Assembly: GCA_964626755.1 (NCBI GenBank)
Contig: CAZVGO010000050.1
Location: 62,001-126,000, forward strand
Direction: 5' to 3'
DNA: 64,000 nt
From: JACDAV01 sp964626755
GTDB taxonomy: Bacteria; Chloroflexota; Limnocylindria; Limnocylindrales; CSP1-4
How positions within the stretch are numbered: position 1 is the stretch's first letter; each line of letters starts with the position of its first letter. The position numbers and the translations under genes were made by a program. Below are positions 8,455-17,012 of the stretch, one piece after another. Below the pieces are notes generated by a model. It made no database searches and was not told the origin of the DNA. It saw only the letters and a list, made by a program, of their open reading frames with translations.

Positions 8455-9738
8455 ATGACGGTGACGTCCGCACCAAAGACAGCGACCGACCCTCGGATCC
8501 GCGACGGCCGCCTCGACCCGCAGGCGATCCGGGCCGAGTTCCCGATCCTCCGAACGGAGGTCAACGGTCACCCGCTCGTCTATCTCGACTCGGCCTCGAC
8601 GAGCCAGAAGCCCCAGGCGGTCATCGACGCCGTCGACGAGTTTTACGGCGAGTACAACGCGAACGTCCACCGCGGCATCTACACGATCGGCGAGCGCTCG
8701 ACGGCCGCGTACGAGCGAGCCCGGGCGAGTACCGCCCGGTTCATCAATGCGCCCGACAGCCACGAGATCGTGTTCACAAGGAACGCGACCGAGGCGATCA
8801 ACCTCGTGGCCTACTCGTGGGGCCGCAAGCACATCGGGCGGGGCGACGCGATCGTCCTGACCGAGATGGAGCACCACGCCAACCTCGTCCCGTGGCAGCT
8901 CCTCGTCCAGGAGAAGGACGGCGACCTAGAGTTCATCCCGATCACCGACGACGGCATCCTCCGCCTCGACGTTTTCGAGGTCCTCCTCCGCCTCAAGCCG
9001 AAGCTCGTCGCGTTCACCCACGTCTCGAACACGCTCGGCACGATCAACCCGGTCGCCGAGATGGTCGCGATGGCCCACGAGGCCGGCGCCCTCGTCCTCG
9101 TCGATGGCGCCCAGGCCGTGCCCCACGTGCCGGTCGACGTCCAGGCACTCGGGGCCGATTTCTACGTCTTCAGCGGCCACAAGATGCTCGCCCCCACCGG
9201 ATCCGGGGCCCTGTGGGCCCGGCGCGAGCTGCTCGAGGCGATGCCGCCCTTCATGGCCGGCGGCGAGATGATCCGCGAGGTCCACCTCCGGCGCTCGGAG
9301 TGGAACGACGTGCCCTGGAAGTTCGAGGCCGGGACGCCAGACATTGCCGCGGCCATCGGCCTTGGGGCGGCGGCCGAGTACCTGATGACCCTCGGCATGG
9401 GTCGGGTGCGGGAGCACGAGCGCGAGCTGCTCGAGTACGCATTGGACGTGCTCCCGCGTGAGCTGCCGTCGATCCAGCTCTACGGGCCGCTCGACGCGAA
9501 TGTTCGTGGCGGCGTGATCCCGTTCAACCTCCCGGGCGTCCACCCGCACGACGTCGCCCAGGTCCTCGACCGCTTCGGGATCGCCGTCCGGGCCGGCCAC
9601 CACTGCACGATGCCGCTTCACGAGCGGCTCGACCTGGCCGCGACCGCCCGGGCGAGCTTCAACGTCTACACGACCCGGGAGGACGTCGACGCCCTCGTCG
9701 CGGGCCTCAAGGAGGTCGAGCGGGTCTTCGGCAGCTAG
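8455..9738 (+). CDS. sufS: Cysteine desulfurase SufS
   Basis: 427 aa from ATG 8455. A PLP-dependent group II desulfurase: the PLP lysine is K243 in FSGHKMLAPTGSG, the persulfide cysteine is C384 in RAGHHCTMPLHERL, and the PLP-binding region includes VDGAQAVPHVPVD. It takes sulfur from cysteine for SufU. The length is normal plus a ~25-aa N-terminal tail. The product feeds the Fe-S pathway with SufC and SufU, and may also supply the rhodanese-E1/CysO system just downstream. Confidence 0.95.
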   Translation: MTVTSAPKTATDPRIRDGRLDPQAIRAEFPILRTEVNGHPLVYLDSASTSQKPQAVIDAVDEFYGEYNANVHRGIYTIGERSTAAYERARASTARFINAPDSHEIVFTRNATEAINLVAYSWGRKHIGRGDAIVLTEMEHHANLVPWQLLVQEKDGDLEFIPITDDGILRLDVFEVLLRLKPKLVAFTHVSNTLGTINPVAEMVAMAHEAGALVLVDGAQAVPHVPVDVQALGADFYVFSGHKMLAPTGSGALWARRELLEAMPPFMAGGEMIREVHLRRSEWNDVPWKFEAGTPDIAAAIGLGAAAEYLMTLGMGRVREHERELLEYALDVLPRELPSIQLYGPLDANVRGGVIPFNLPGVHPHDVAQVLDRFGIAVRAGHHCTMPLHERLDLAATARASFNVYTTREDVDALVAGLKEVERVFGS

Positions 9739-9747
9739 GGGCTTCGC

Positions 9748-9791
9748 CAATCCCGACCCCGCTGGTCGGAATTGCGGGGTGGCGGTACACT
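9748..9791 (+). promoter_or_regulatory. sufU promoter with second copy of the Rrf2-type dyad
   Basis: CAATCCCGACC (9748-9758) and GGTCGGAATTG (9764-9774) form an inverted repeat with one mismatch, sharing core and 9-nt half-site spacing with the rrf2 operator. TACACT at 9786-9791 is the -10, ending 9 nt before the sufU ATG. The operator overlaps the -35 position, consistent with repression. Confidence 0.62.
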
Positions 9792-9800
9792 CACGCACGC

Positions 9801-10208
<408 letters not shown>

Positions 10209-10343
10209 CACTGCGCCGCTGCGAGTGTTGCTGGCCGGCCTGACCGCCGGCGCGCCGTTGATGGCGCCCCTCCGTCGACCCGCCCCCTGACCCTTCGCCC
10301 TGTCGCCACCGACAGCCCGTCGATCACCGGAGCCCAGAGTCCG

Positions 10344-11555
10344 ATGCCAAAGACCTATCCCGAACTACTCCGCGAGGCCCGCGCCGACGTGCGCGAGGTC
10401 ACGCCCGCCGAGGTCCAGGTCCTCCGCGAGTCCGACCACCCGCCGGTGGTCGTCGACGTCCGCGAGGCGTCCGAGTGGGAGCAGGGCCACGTCCCGGGCG
10501 CCCAGCACATCTCGAAGAGCTACATCGAGCAGCAGATCGAATCCGCGGCGCCCGACCGGGCGGCGCCGGTCGTCCTCTACTGCGCCGGCGGCGTCCGGTC
10601 GCTCTTCGCCGCGAAGACGCTCCAGGAGATGGGCTACTCGGACGTCGCCTCGATGAGCGGTGGCTTCCAGAAGTGGAAGACCGAGGGCCTGCCCTGGAAG
10701 ATGCCGGCGACCCTGAGCGCGGAGCAGAAGCAGCGCTACAGCCGCCACCTGCTGATCCCGGAGGTCGGGATCGACGGCCAGGCGAAGCTGCTCGACTCGA
10801 AGGTCCTGCTGATCGGCGCTGGCGGGCTCGGGAGCCCGGCGGCCCTCTACCTGGCCGCGGCCGGCGTGGGGACGATCGGGATTGTCGACTTCGACGTCGT
10901 CGACCTGTCGAACCTCCAGCGCCAGGTCATCCACGCCAACGACCGGATCGGCGAGAAGAAGGTCGAGTCGGCCCGCCGGACGATCACCGGCCTCAACCCG
11001 GACGTGAAGGTTGTCGCCCACGAGGAGATGCTCGTCGCGGACAACGTCGACCGGCTCATCGCCGGCTACGACGTGATCCTCGACGGCACCGACACATTCG
11101 AGACGCGCTACCTGCTCAACGATGCGGCCGTCGTCGCGAACATCCCGGTCGTCCACGCCAGTGTCTTCCGGTTCGAGGGCCAGCTGACGACATTCGTTCC
11201 ATTCGAGGGGCCGTGCTACCGCTGCCTCTACCCGACCCCGCCGCCGCCCGAGCTCGCCCCGGGTTGCTCAGTGGCCGGCGTCCTGGGCGTCGTGCCCGGG
11301 ATCATGGGCCTCCTCCAGGCAAACGAGGTCCTCAAGGTCCTCCTCGGGATCGGCGAGACGCTCGTCGGGCGGCTGCTGCTGTTCGATGCGCTCGACGCGT
11401 CGTTCACCGAGCTGCGCCTCAAGCGTGACCCGGAGTGCCCCGTCTGCTCCGACAAGGCGGTCGCGGCTCGGAAGGCCGGCAAGCCACTCCCCGTCGTCGC
11501 GGTGGGGGCGGACGAGCCCTTCGTGCTCGGTGGCCCTCCGGGAGCGCGGGCATGA
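10344..11555 (+). CDS. MoeZ-type adenylyltransferase with an N-terminal rhodanese domain
   Basis: 403 aa. Residues ~15-118 are a rhodanese domain with active-site C80 in LYCAGGVRS. Residues ~128-375 are a MoeB/ThiF E1-like domain with nucleotide motif LIGAGGLGSPAALYLAAAGVG, catalytic DGTDTFETRYLLND, and zinc pairs CYRCLYP and CPVC. It should adenylate the C-terminus of a ubiquitin-like sulfur carrier and add sulfur as thiocarboxylate; the carrier gene follows immediately (ATGA overlap). In mycobacterial MoeZ the rhodanese is C-terminal; here the order is reversed. Confidence 0.9.
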   Translation: MPKTYPELLREARADVREVTPAEVQVLRESDHPPVVVDVREASEWEQGHVPGAQHISKSYIEQQIESAAPDRAAPVVLYCAGGVRSLFAAKTLQEMGYSDVASMSGGFQKWKTEGLPWKMPATLSAEQKQRYSRHLLIPEVGIDGQAKLLDSKVLLIGAGGLGSPAALYLAAAGVGTIGIVDFDVVDLSNLQRQVIHANDRIGEKKVESARRTITGLNPDVKVVAHEEMLVADNVDRLIAGYDVILDGTDTFETRYLLNDAAVVANIPVVHASVFRFEGQLTTFVPFEGPCYRCLYPTPPPPELAPGCSVAGVLGVVPGIMGLLQANEVLKVLLGIGETLVGRLLLFDALDASFTELRLKRDPECPVCSDKAVAARKAGKPLPVVAVGADEPFVLGGPPGARA

Positions 11556-11824
11556 GCGTCGTCCGGATTCCGACCGTCCTCCGGCCGCAGGTCGGGGGCG
11601 AGAAGCAGCTCGAGCTCGAGGGCGGAACGGTCGCCCAGCTCGTCGAATCGCTCGTCGAGCGGTTTCCCGCGCTCCGCTCGCAGCTCCTCACCGAGAGCGG
11701 CGACCTGAACAGGTTCATCAACGTCTACGTCAACGGCCAGGACGTCCGCTACCTCCAGGGGCTCGCGACGCCAGTCGAGGCGCGGGACGAGGTCCGGCTC
11801 CTGCCCGCGATGGCGGGCGGTTGA
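11552..11824 (+). CDS. cysO: Ubiquitin-like sulfur carrier, CysO/MoaD type
   Basis: 90 aa, ATG 11552 overlapping the upstream stop. It has a beta-grasp fold with MoaD-like features (VNVYVNGQD-like segment INVYVNGQDVRYLQG, then EVRLLPAMAGG). The C-terminus is the required diglycine that becomes a thiocarboxylate. The position between the E1 and CysM, followed by a JAMM peptidase, matches the moeZ/cysO/cysM/mec set, so CysO is favoured over molybdopterin MoaD or thiamine ThiS. Confidence 0.88.
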   Translation: MSVVRIPTVLRPQVGGEKQLELEGGTVAQLVESLVERFPALRSQLLTESGDLNRFINVYVNGQDVRYLQGLATPVEARDEVRLLPAMAGG

Positions 11825-11826
11825 CG

Positions 11827-12864
11827 ATGGCGTTGCCGAAGCCGGCGGTGGTCCCGCCGGACGGCCTCGGCCGGACGCCCCAGCACGATCACGCCCGTGC
11901 GCACGAGAGCCTCGCTCCGCATGGCGGGCGGTACGAGGACATCCTTGACGCGATCGGCCACACCCCGATTGTCGAGATCCCGCGGATGTCCCCGAACCCG
12001 GCGGTCCGGCTCTTCGGGAAGCTCGAGATGGTCAACCCGACCGGCTCGGTCAAGGACCGCGTCGCGAAGTACCTCGTCGACGACCTCGAGCGACGCGGCC
12101 TGCTCGGGCCGGACTCGATCATCCTCGAGCCGACATCCGGCAACACGGGCATCGCCCTCGCGATGATCGGGCGCCGGAAGGGCTATCGCGTTGCGCTGGT
12201 CATGCCGGACAACGTCACGAACGAGCGGCGCCAGATGGCCGCGCTCTTCGGAGCTGAGGTCATCGACTCGCCGGGCGCACTTGGGTCGAACGGGGCGATC
12301 GCCCTGGCCAAGCACCTCGTGGCCAAGGACGAGCGGTTCGTCATGCCCTACCAGTACGGCAACCCGGCCAACATCCAGGCGCACTACGAGACCACCGGAC
12401 CGGAGGTCCTCGCCGATTGCCCGGAGATCGACGTCTTCGTCGCCGGGCTCGGGACGTCCGGGACCTTGATGGGCGTTGCCCGCTACATGCGTGAGGCGAA
12501 GCCGGGGGTGCGGATCGTCGCGGCCGAGCCGCTGCCCGGGGAAGGCGTCCAGGGTCTCCGTTCGCTCGACGAGGGGTTCGTCCCCGAGATCCTCGATCCG
12601 TCCCTCCTCGACGCGAAGTACCTCGTGTCCAACAGGGATGCAATCGCAGCCCTGCGCGACCTCGTGTTCCGCGAGGGGATCTTCGCCGGGCCCTCGTCCG
12701 GGGCGGTGCTCGTCGCAGCGGCGCGCGAGGCGAAGCAGATGACCGCCGGCTCGATCGTCGCCTTGCTGCCCGACGGCGGGTGGAAGTACCTGTCCGCCGG
12801 CACGTACAGCCGGAACCTCGACGAGATGGAGGCGGATCTCGAGGGCGGAGTCAACTGGTGGTAG
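11827..12864 (+). CDS. cysM: Cysteine synthase CysM (O-phosphoserine/CysO-dependent type likely)
   Basis: 345 aa. A PLP fold-type II enzyme: PLP lysine in NPTGSVKDRVA, phosphate loop GTSGT, and substrate loop TSGNTGIALA. CysM makes the cysteine C-S bond. Next to CysO and Mec it most likely uses the CysO thiocarboxylate with O-phosphoserine, as in Mycobacterium; sequence alone does not exclude O-acetylserine. The N-terminal ~35 residues with several histidines are longer than usual. It starts 2 nt after cysO; the 3' end overlaps mec by 7 bp. Confidence 0.9.
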   Translation: MALPKPAVVPPDGLGRTPQHDHARAHESLAPHGGRYEDILDAIGHTPIVEIPRMSPNPAVRLFGKLEMVNPTGSVKDRVAKYLVDDLERRGLLGPDSIILEPTSGNTGIALAMIGRRKGYRVALVMPDNVTNERRQMAALFGAEVIDSPGALGSNGAIALAKHLVAKDERFVMPYQYGNPANIQAHYETTGPEVLADCPEIDVFVAGLGTSGTLMGVARYMREAKPGVRIVAAEPLPGEGVQGLRSLDEGFVPEILDPSLLDAKYLVSNRDAIAALRDLVFREGIFAGPSSGAVLVAAAREAKQMTAGSIVALLPDGGWKYLSAGTYSRNLDEMEADLEGGVNWW

Positions 12865-13349
12865 GCGAGGGCGGGCAGGCCATCGCCAGTCACCCCGCTC
12901 ATCCCGGCCCGGACTTCGCACCGATTCCGGCGAAGATCGTCCAGCAGCTCATCGACCACGCCCGGGCGGAATACCCGAACGAGGCCTGCGGTCTGATCAT
13001 TGGCGACCGGCCGGCGCCCGACGGGGGAGTCCCCCTCCGGTTCGAGCCGACGAGGAACGTGTCGGCTTCCCCGTATCGCTACGAGATCCACCCGGACGAC
13101 CTGCTCCGGCTGACGGTCGCGACCGATGACGCCGGCGAGGCGTTCTGGGGGATCGTCCACTCCCACACCCACACGCCGGCCCGCCCGTCGCCGACCGACA
13201 CCGGCCTGGCGTTCTATCCCGAAGCGCTGTACGTCCTCGTGTCGCTCTCCCCTGACGAGGCGGATCCCTCGACCGCGCTGCCGAGCGTCCGGGCCTGGCG
13301 GATCGTCGACGGCGAGGAGTTCGAAGTGGAGCTGCGGGTCACGACGTGA
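12858..13349 (+). CDS. mec: JAMM/Mov34 metallopeptidase Mec (CysO-cysteine peptidase)
   Basis: 163 aa from GTG 12858, inside the 3' end of cysM. The JAMM motif is complete: Glu in YPNEACGLIIG and HSHTHTPARPSPTD (HxH-x7-S-x2-D). In the CysO pathway this zinc peptidase releases cysteine from the CysO-Cys adduct. Placement directly after cysM supports this. Translational coupling with cysM is likely. It ends the sulfur cluster; the next 160 nt contain no gene. Confidence 0.9.
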   Translation: MVGEGGQAIASHPAHPGPDFAPIPAKIVQQLIDHARAEYPNEACGLIIGDRPAPDGGVPLRFEPTRNVSASPYRYEIHPDDLLRLTVATDDAGEAFWGIVHSHTHTPARPSPTDTGLAFYPEALYVLVSLSPDEADPSTALPSVRAWRIVDGEEFEVELRVTT

Positions 13350-13471
13350 GGCCCGGATTCGCATCGAGCCTGAGGACCGCCACGACGCCCGCTTCCTGTG
13401 GATCGTTGCCCGGGCCCCCGCCACTGCATGTCGTCCGCGCCCGCGGCGGCTGAGAACCCCCTGAGCGGCGG

Positions 13472-13477
13472 TACGAT
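13472..13477 (+). promoter_or_regulatory. Putative -10 of the ECF transporter operon
   Basis: TACGAT lies 33 nt upstream of the ATG at 13511, leaving a ~25-nt leader that carries a GGAGG ribosome site. The leader is too short for a substrate riboswitch. Confidence 0.45.
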
Positions 13478-13510
13478 ACGGAGGGCCGTTTCGCACTGGA
13501 GGACCCTCCG

Positions 13511-14590
13511 ATGGATGGTCGGTGGCTGCGCTTCATCGCCGCTCTGATCGTGTTCGGGATCGCCACAGCGGTGGGTGTGCTGGCCTTCGGCCGGTTCGAG
13601 ACCGCACCGGATCCCGTGACGTTCATCAACCAGGTGACCGCGGACTCCTGGGCGCTGATCCTCACGATCGCCATGGTCCTCGCGGCCCTGACCTGGTTCG
13701 GCCTCGAGTACTTCCAGACCGGTCGCCTCGGCTCACTCACGGGCCAGTTCACGACCCGGACGTTCGTGCTGATGCCGATCGGGATCGCCCTGAACATCGT
13801 CCTCGGCGCCGCGGTCGCGAACGCAGTGAAGGTCCCGATCTACCTCGACTCGATCGGAACGATCCTCGTCGGCGTGCTGTGCGGCCCGGTTGCCGGGGCG
13901 CTGACCGGGGCGCTCGGAAACATCCTGTGGTCGTACGTCATCCCGCCCCCGTTCCAGTACGGCCCCGCGGCCGCGTTTGCCATCACCGCGGTGGCGATCG
14001 GCGTGCTGGCCGGGCTCGCGGGCCGTGCAGGCATCCTCCGGCCGCGGCCAAATCGGCCGACGCGCGAGCTCGCGATCGGCGGGGTCGTGACCGTCGGGCT
14101 CATCCTGGGGCTGTCGTACCTCGCGTACCTCGGCTACGAGGCGATCATCGGCAAGGCTGCCCTGGCTCCCGCCAGCGATAACCAGATCTTCGTGATCCTC
14201 GGCTGGGTGGCCCTCGGGCTCGTTGCGCTCACGGTTGTCGGTCTTCTCGCACTGCTGGTCGTGCGTCGCGATCTCACGGCGACCTACGTCGTCGTCGCGG
14301 GTGTCGTCACGGGCATTGTCGCCGCTCTGATCAGCGCCCCGATCGCCGCCGGCGTGTTCGGCGGTGTGACGGGGGCCGGCTCGGACTTCCTCGTCGCGGC
14401 CTTCCGACAGGCCGGCGCGGACGTCCAGGCCGCGACGCTCGGGCAGGGCCTGATCAGCGACCCGATCGACAAGGTGACGACGTTCTTCGTCGTCTACCTC
14501 ATCCTCAACGCCATGGCCCGCCGGACGAAGGCGCGCTTCCCGCAGGGCGAGCGGCTGCTCGAAGGCGACGTCCAGGAGGCGTACGCCTGA
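13511..14590 (+). CDS. ECF transporter substrate-binding (S) component, unusually long
   Basis: 359 aa with about nine hydrophobic helices. The central stretch VPIYLDSIGTILVGVLCGP followed by GALTGALGNILWS is the region shared by ECF S-components. Most S-components are ~180-220 aa, so this one is nearly double and may hold extra helices between the two halves. RBS GGAGG. It is followed at once by T, A and A genes, giving a complete dedicated (group I) transporter. The substrate is unknown; a convergent nucleoside hydrolase hints at a nucleoside or base. Confidence 0.82.
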   Translation: MDGRWLRFIAALIVFGIATAVGVLAFGRFETAPDPVTFINQVTADSWALILTIAMVLAALTWFGLEYFQTGRLGSLTGQFTTRTFVLMPIGIALNIVLGAAVANAVKVPIYLDSIGTILVGVLCGPVAGALTGALGNILWSYVIPPPFQYGPAAAFAITAVAIGVLAGLAGRAGILRPRPNRPTRELAIGGVVTVGLILGLSYLAYLGYEAIIGKAALAPASDNQIFVILGWVALGLVALTVVGLLALLVVRRDLTATYVVVAGVVTGIVAALISAPIAAGVFGGVTGAGSDFLVAAFRQAGADVQAATLGQGLISDPIDKVTTFFVVYLILNAMARRTKARFPQGERLLEGDVQEAYA

Positions 14591-15390
14591 CGATCGCCGC
14601 CGACCCCCGGGTCCCGGCCTCGATCGGCCGGCCGGGACCCAGCGCGTATCACCGGCTCAACCCGCTCACGAAGCTGACCGCGGCGATAGCGACGAGCGTC
14701 GCCGCGTTCGTGGTGGGTGGATTCGTCGGCCCGCTCGTCCTCGTGGCAGTCGCGATTCTCGTGCCGGCTGCCATCGCGGGCGTCGTCGGATCGCTTCTCC
14801 GCGCCGTGCTGCTGCTGGCGCTCCCGATCGCGATCAGCGTCGTCGTCATCAACGTGCTGTTCTTCCCGGCCGGCCAGCAGGTTCTCTTCCGGATCGGGCC
14901 GGTCACGGCGACCGTGGAGGGCCTCGTGTTCGCTCTCGAGGTCGTCGCCCGAATCGTCGCGATCTCCGGCGCAATCAGCCTCTTCTACCTGACGACAAAG
15001 ACGGGCGACCTGACGATTGATCTCGAGCGGCGGGGCGTCCCGCCGCGCCTGGCATTCGTTGCGAGCGCGTCAGTCCAAACGGTCCCGGCGATGGTCGACC
15101 GGGCTGCCACGATCACGGCCGCCCAGCGTGCCCGCGGCCTCGATACCCAGGGCAGCTTCGCCGCCCGACTCCGCGGCATCGTCCCGATCGTCGGGCCGGT
15201 GATCCTCGGTGCGATCGGTGAGGTCGAGAAGCGGACGATGGCTCTCGAGGCGCGCGGCTTCAGCCGGCCGGGGCGCCGGACGCTCCTGTGGCACCCGGCC
15301 GATTCGTCGGTACAGCGCCTCGCCCGCTGGCTGATGGTGCTCGCGATCCCCGCGTTCGTGATCGCCCGGGCCGCCGGCTGGCTCGGCTGA
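14587..15390 (+). CDS. ecfT: ECF transporter transmembrane protein EcfT
   Basis: 267 aa if started at CTG 14587, which overlaps the upstream stop (CTGA) and has AGGAGG 7 nt upstream. No ATG, GTG or TTG occurs before the conserved N-terminal motif YHRLNPLTKL, so a GTG start near 14707 would delete it. It has membrane helices plus the two coupling motifs typical of EcfT, RARGL in AAQRARGLDTQ and EARGFSRPG. It links the S-component to the ATPases. Confidence 0.88.
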   Translation: MTIAADPRVPASIGRPGPSAYHRLNPLTKLTAAIATSVAAFVVGGFVGPLVLVAVAILVPAAIAGVVGSLLRAVLLLALPIAISVVVINVLFFPAGQQVLFRIGPVTATVEGLVFALEVVARIVAISGAISLFYLTTKTGDLTIDLERRGVPPRLAFVASASVQTVPAMVDRAATITAAQRARGLDTQGSFAARLRGIVPIVGPVILGAIGEVEKRTMALEARGFSRPGRRTLLWHPADSSVQRLARWLMVLAIPAFVIARAAGWLG

Positions 15391-15399
15391 GGTGGCCGG

Positions 15400-16206
15400 A
15401 TGCTGACCGTCGAGGGGCTGTCCTATCGCCACGCCGGGGCTCTGCGGCCATCGCTCCGGGACGTCGATCTCGTGCTCGGCGACGGTGAGGTCGTCGGGGT
15501 CGTCGGGGCCAACGACTCGGGCAAGACGACGCTCTGCCTCGTCCTCGCCGGGCTCGCGCCACGGATCGTCGGCGGGACACTGACCGGCCGGCTGTCGATC
15601 GATGGCGTCGACGCCGCCTCGCTCGCGATGCACGACCTGCCGGCGCTCGTGGGGATCGGCTTCGACGATCCTTCGACGCAGCTCTCGGGTGTGGCGGCGA
15701 CCGTGTTCGAGGAGGTCGCCTTCGGGCCGGCCAACCTGGGGGTGCCGCGCGACGAGCTGATCGAGCGGACGGCGGGCGCGCTGGAGGCCCTGGCGATCGG
15801 CCATCTGGCCGAGCGAGATCCGGCCAGGCTGTCCGGCGGGCAGCAGCAGCTCGTGGCGATCGCTTCGATCCTCGCGCTGCGGCCGCGCCACGTCGTCCTC
15901 GATGAACCGACCGCCCAGCTCGACCCGTCCGGAACGGCGCTCGTCGGCGACGCTCTCGAGCGACTTGCCGGGCAGGGCGTTTCGATCCTCGTCGTCGAAC
16001 ACAAGACCGATCTGCTCGCCCGGGTCGCGAACCGGGTCGTGGCGCTGGATGGCGGGCAGGTCGTGCTCGAGGGGGCCGCCCGGGAGGTCCTCGCGGACTC
16101 GGCACTCGTCGACCTCGGCGTCGCGCCACCGAGCAACGTCCGGCTGCGCCGTGCGCTCGTCGCGGCCGGCCTCGACCCGGCCCGCCTCCAGGGGACTCGC
16201 CCATGA
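15400..16206 (+). CDS. ECF transporter ATPase, EcfA2-like
   Basis: 268 aa. Walker A GANDSGKTT (N-D replaces the common N-G), Q-loop region GFDDPSTQLSGVAATVFEEVAFG, canonical signature LSGGQQQLVAIA, Walker B HVVLDEPTAQLDP, H-loop VVEHKTD. It pairs with the second ATPase to form the energising heterodimer. It starts 9 nt after ecfT and ends in an ATGA overlap with the next gene. Confidence 0.9.
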   Translation: MLTVEGLSYRHAGALRPSLRDVDLVLGDGEVVGVVGANDSGKTTLCLVLAGLAPRIVGGTLTGRLSIDGVDAASLAMHDLPALVGIGFDDPSTQLSGVAATVFEEVAFGPANLGVPRDELIERTAGALEALAIGHLAERDPARLSGGQQQLVAIASILALRPRHVVLDEPTAQLDPSGTALVGDALERLAGQGVSILVVEHKTDLLARVANRVVALDGGQVVLEGAAREVLADSALVDLGVAPPSNVRLRRALVAAGLDPARLQGTRP

Positions 16207-17012
16207 CCAACGTCTGGGTCGAGGGCCTCGTCCACGTCTACGAGGGCGGCGTGCGGGCGCTCGACGGCGTCGACCTCGCGATCACCGCCGGCGAGCGCGT
16301 CGCGCTGATCGGCCAGAACGGGTCGGGCAAGACGACGCTCGTCCGCCATTTCGATGGCCTGCTCCGGCCGACGTCCGGGCGCGTGCTCGTCGGCGGCGTC
16401 GATGCTGCCGGGCGGACGGTCGCGCAGCTCGCCCGCGAGGTGGGCCTGGTGTTCCAGGATCCCGATCGACAGATCTTCGCGTCGACGGTGCGCGGCGAGG
16501 TCGAGTTCGGCCCGCGGAACCTCGGCCTGCGGGGTGCGGCACTCCGATCCGCGGTTGACGAGGCGTTGGAGGCGACTGGCCTGAGGGAGGCGGCAGACCT
16601 GAACCCAGGCGACCTCGGGACGTCGCGGCGGAAGCTCCTCGCGCTTGCATCCGTCCTGGCGATGGGCACGCCGGTCCTCGTCCTCGACGAGCCGACGACC
16701 GGTCAGGACATGCCCGGGATGGCGATCATCGAGCGGGTGGTCGCCGCCGTCAGTGCCGCGGGGCGGACGGTCATCGCCATCAGCCACGACATGCGGTTCG
16801 TCGCCGAGCAGTTCGAGCGCGTCGTCGTCATGCGCGAGGGCCAGGTGGTTCTCGATGGATCGCCGGCGGAGGTCTTTGGTCAAGCCCAGTGGGAGACACT
16901 GAGGTCGACGTTTGTGGAGCCGCCCTTGCCGGCGTTGCTGGGCGACCGACTCGGGCTGGGTTCGACCCCGACCGACGAAGCCCTCGTCAGCGCGTTGACG
17001 TCGCGGGGCTGA
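16203..17012 (+). CDS. ECF transporter ATPase, EcfA1-like, with divergent signature motif
   Basis: 269 aa. Walker A GQNGSGKTT, Q-loop GLVFQDPDRQIFASTVRGEVEFGP, Walker B VLVLDEPTTGQD and H-loop AISHDMRF are normal. Where LSGGQ is expected the sequence reads LGTSRRKLLALASVLA, so the ABC signature has lost the Ser-Gly-Gly. The partner ATPase keeps a canonical signature, which suggests an asymmetric heterodimer. The 3' end overlaps the convergent nucleoside hydrolase by 26 bp. Confidence 0.9.
   Translation: MTNVWVEGLVHVYEGGVRALDGVDLAITAGERVALIGQNGSGKTTLVRHFDGLLRPTSGRVLVGGVDAAGRTVAQLAREVGLVFQDPDRQIFASTVRGEVEFGPRNLGLRGAALRSAVDEALEATGLREAADLNPGDLGTSRRKLLALASVLAMGTPVLVLDEPTTGQDMPGMAIIERVVAAVSAAGRTVIAISHDMRFVAEQFERVVVMREGQVVLDGSPAEVFGQAQWETLRSTFVEPPLPALLGDRLGLGSTPTDEALVSALTSRG

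Noticed and set aside
13350..13510. Riboswitch before the ECF operon
   Set aside because: The predicted transcript leader is only about 25 nt, too short for any known class.
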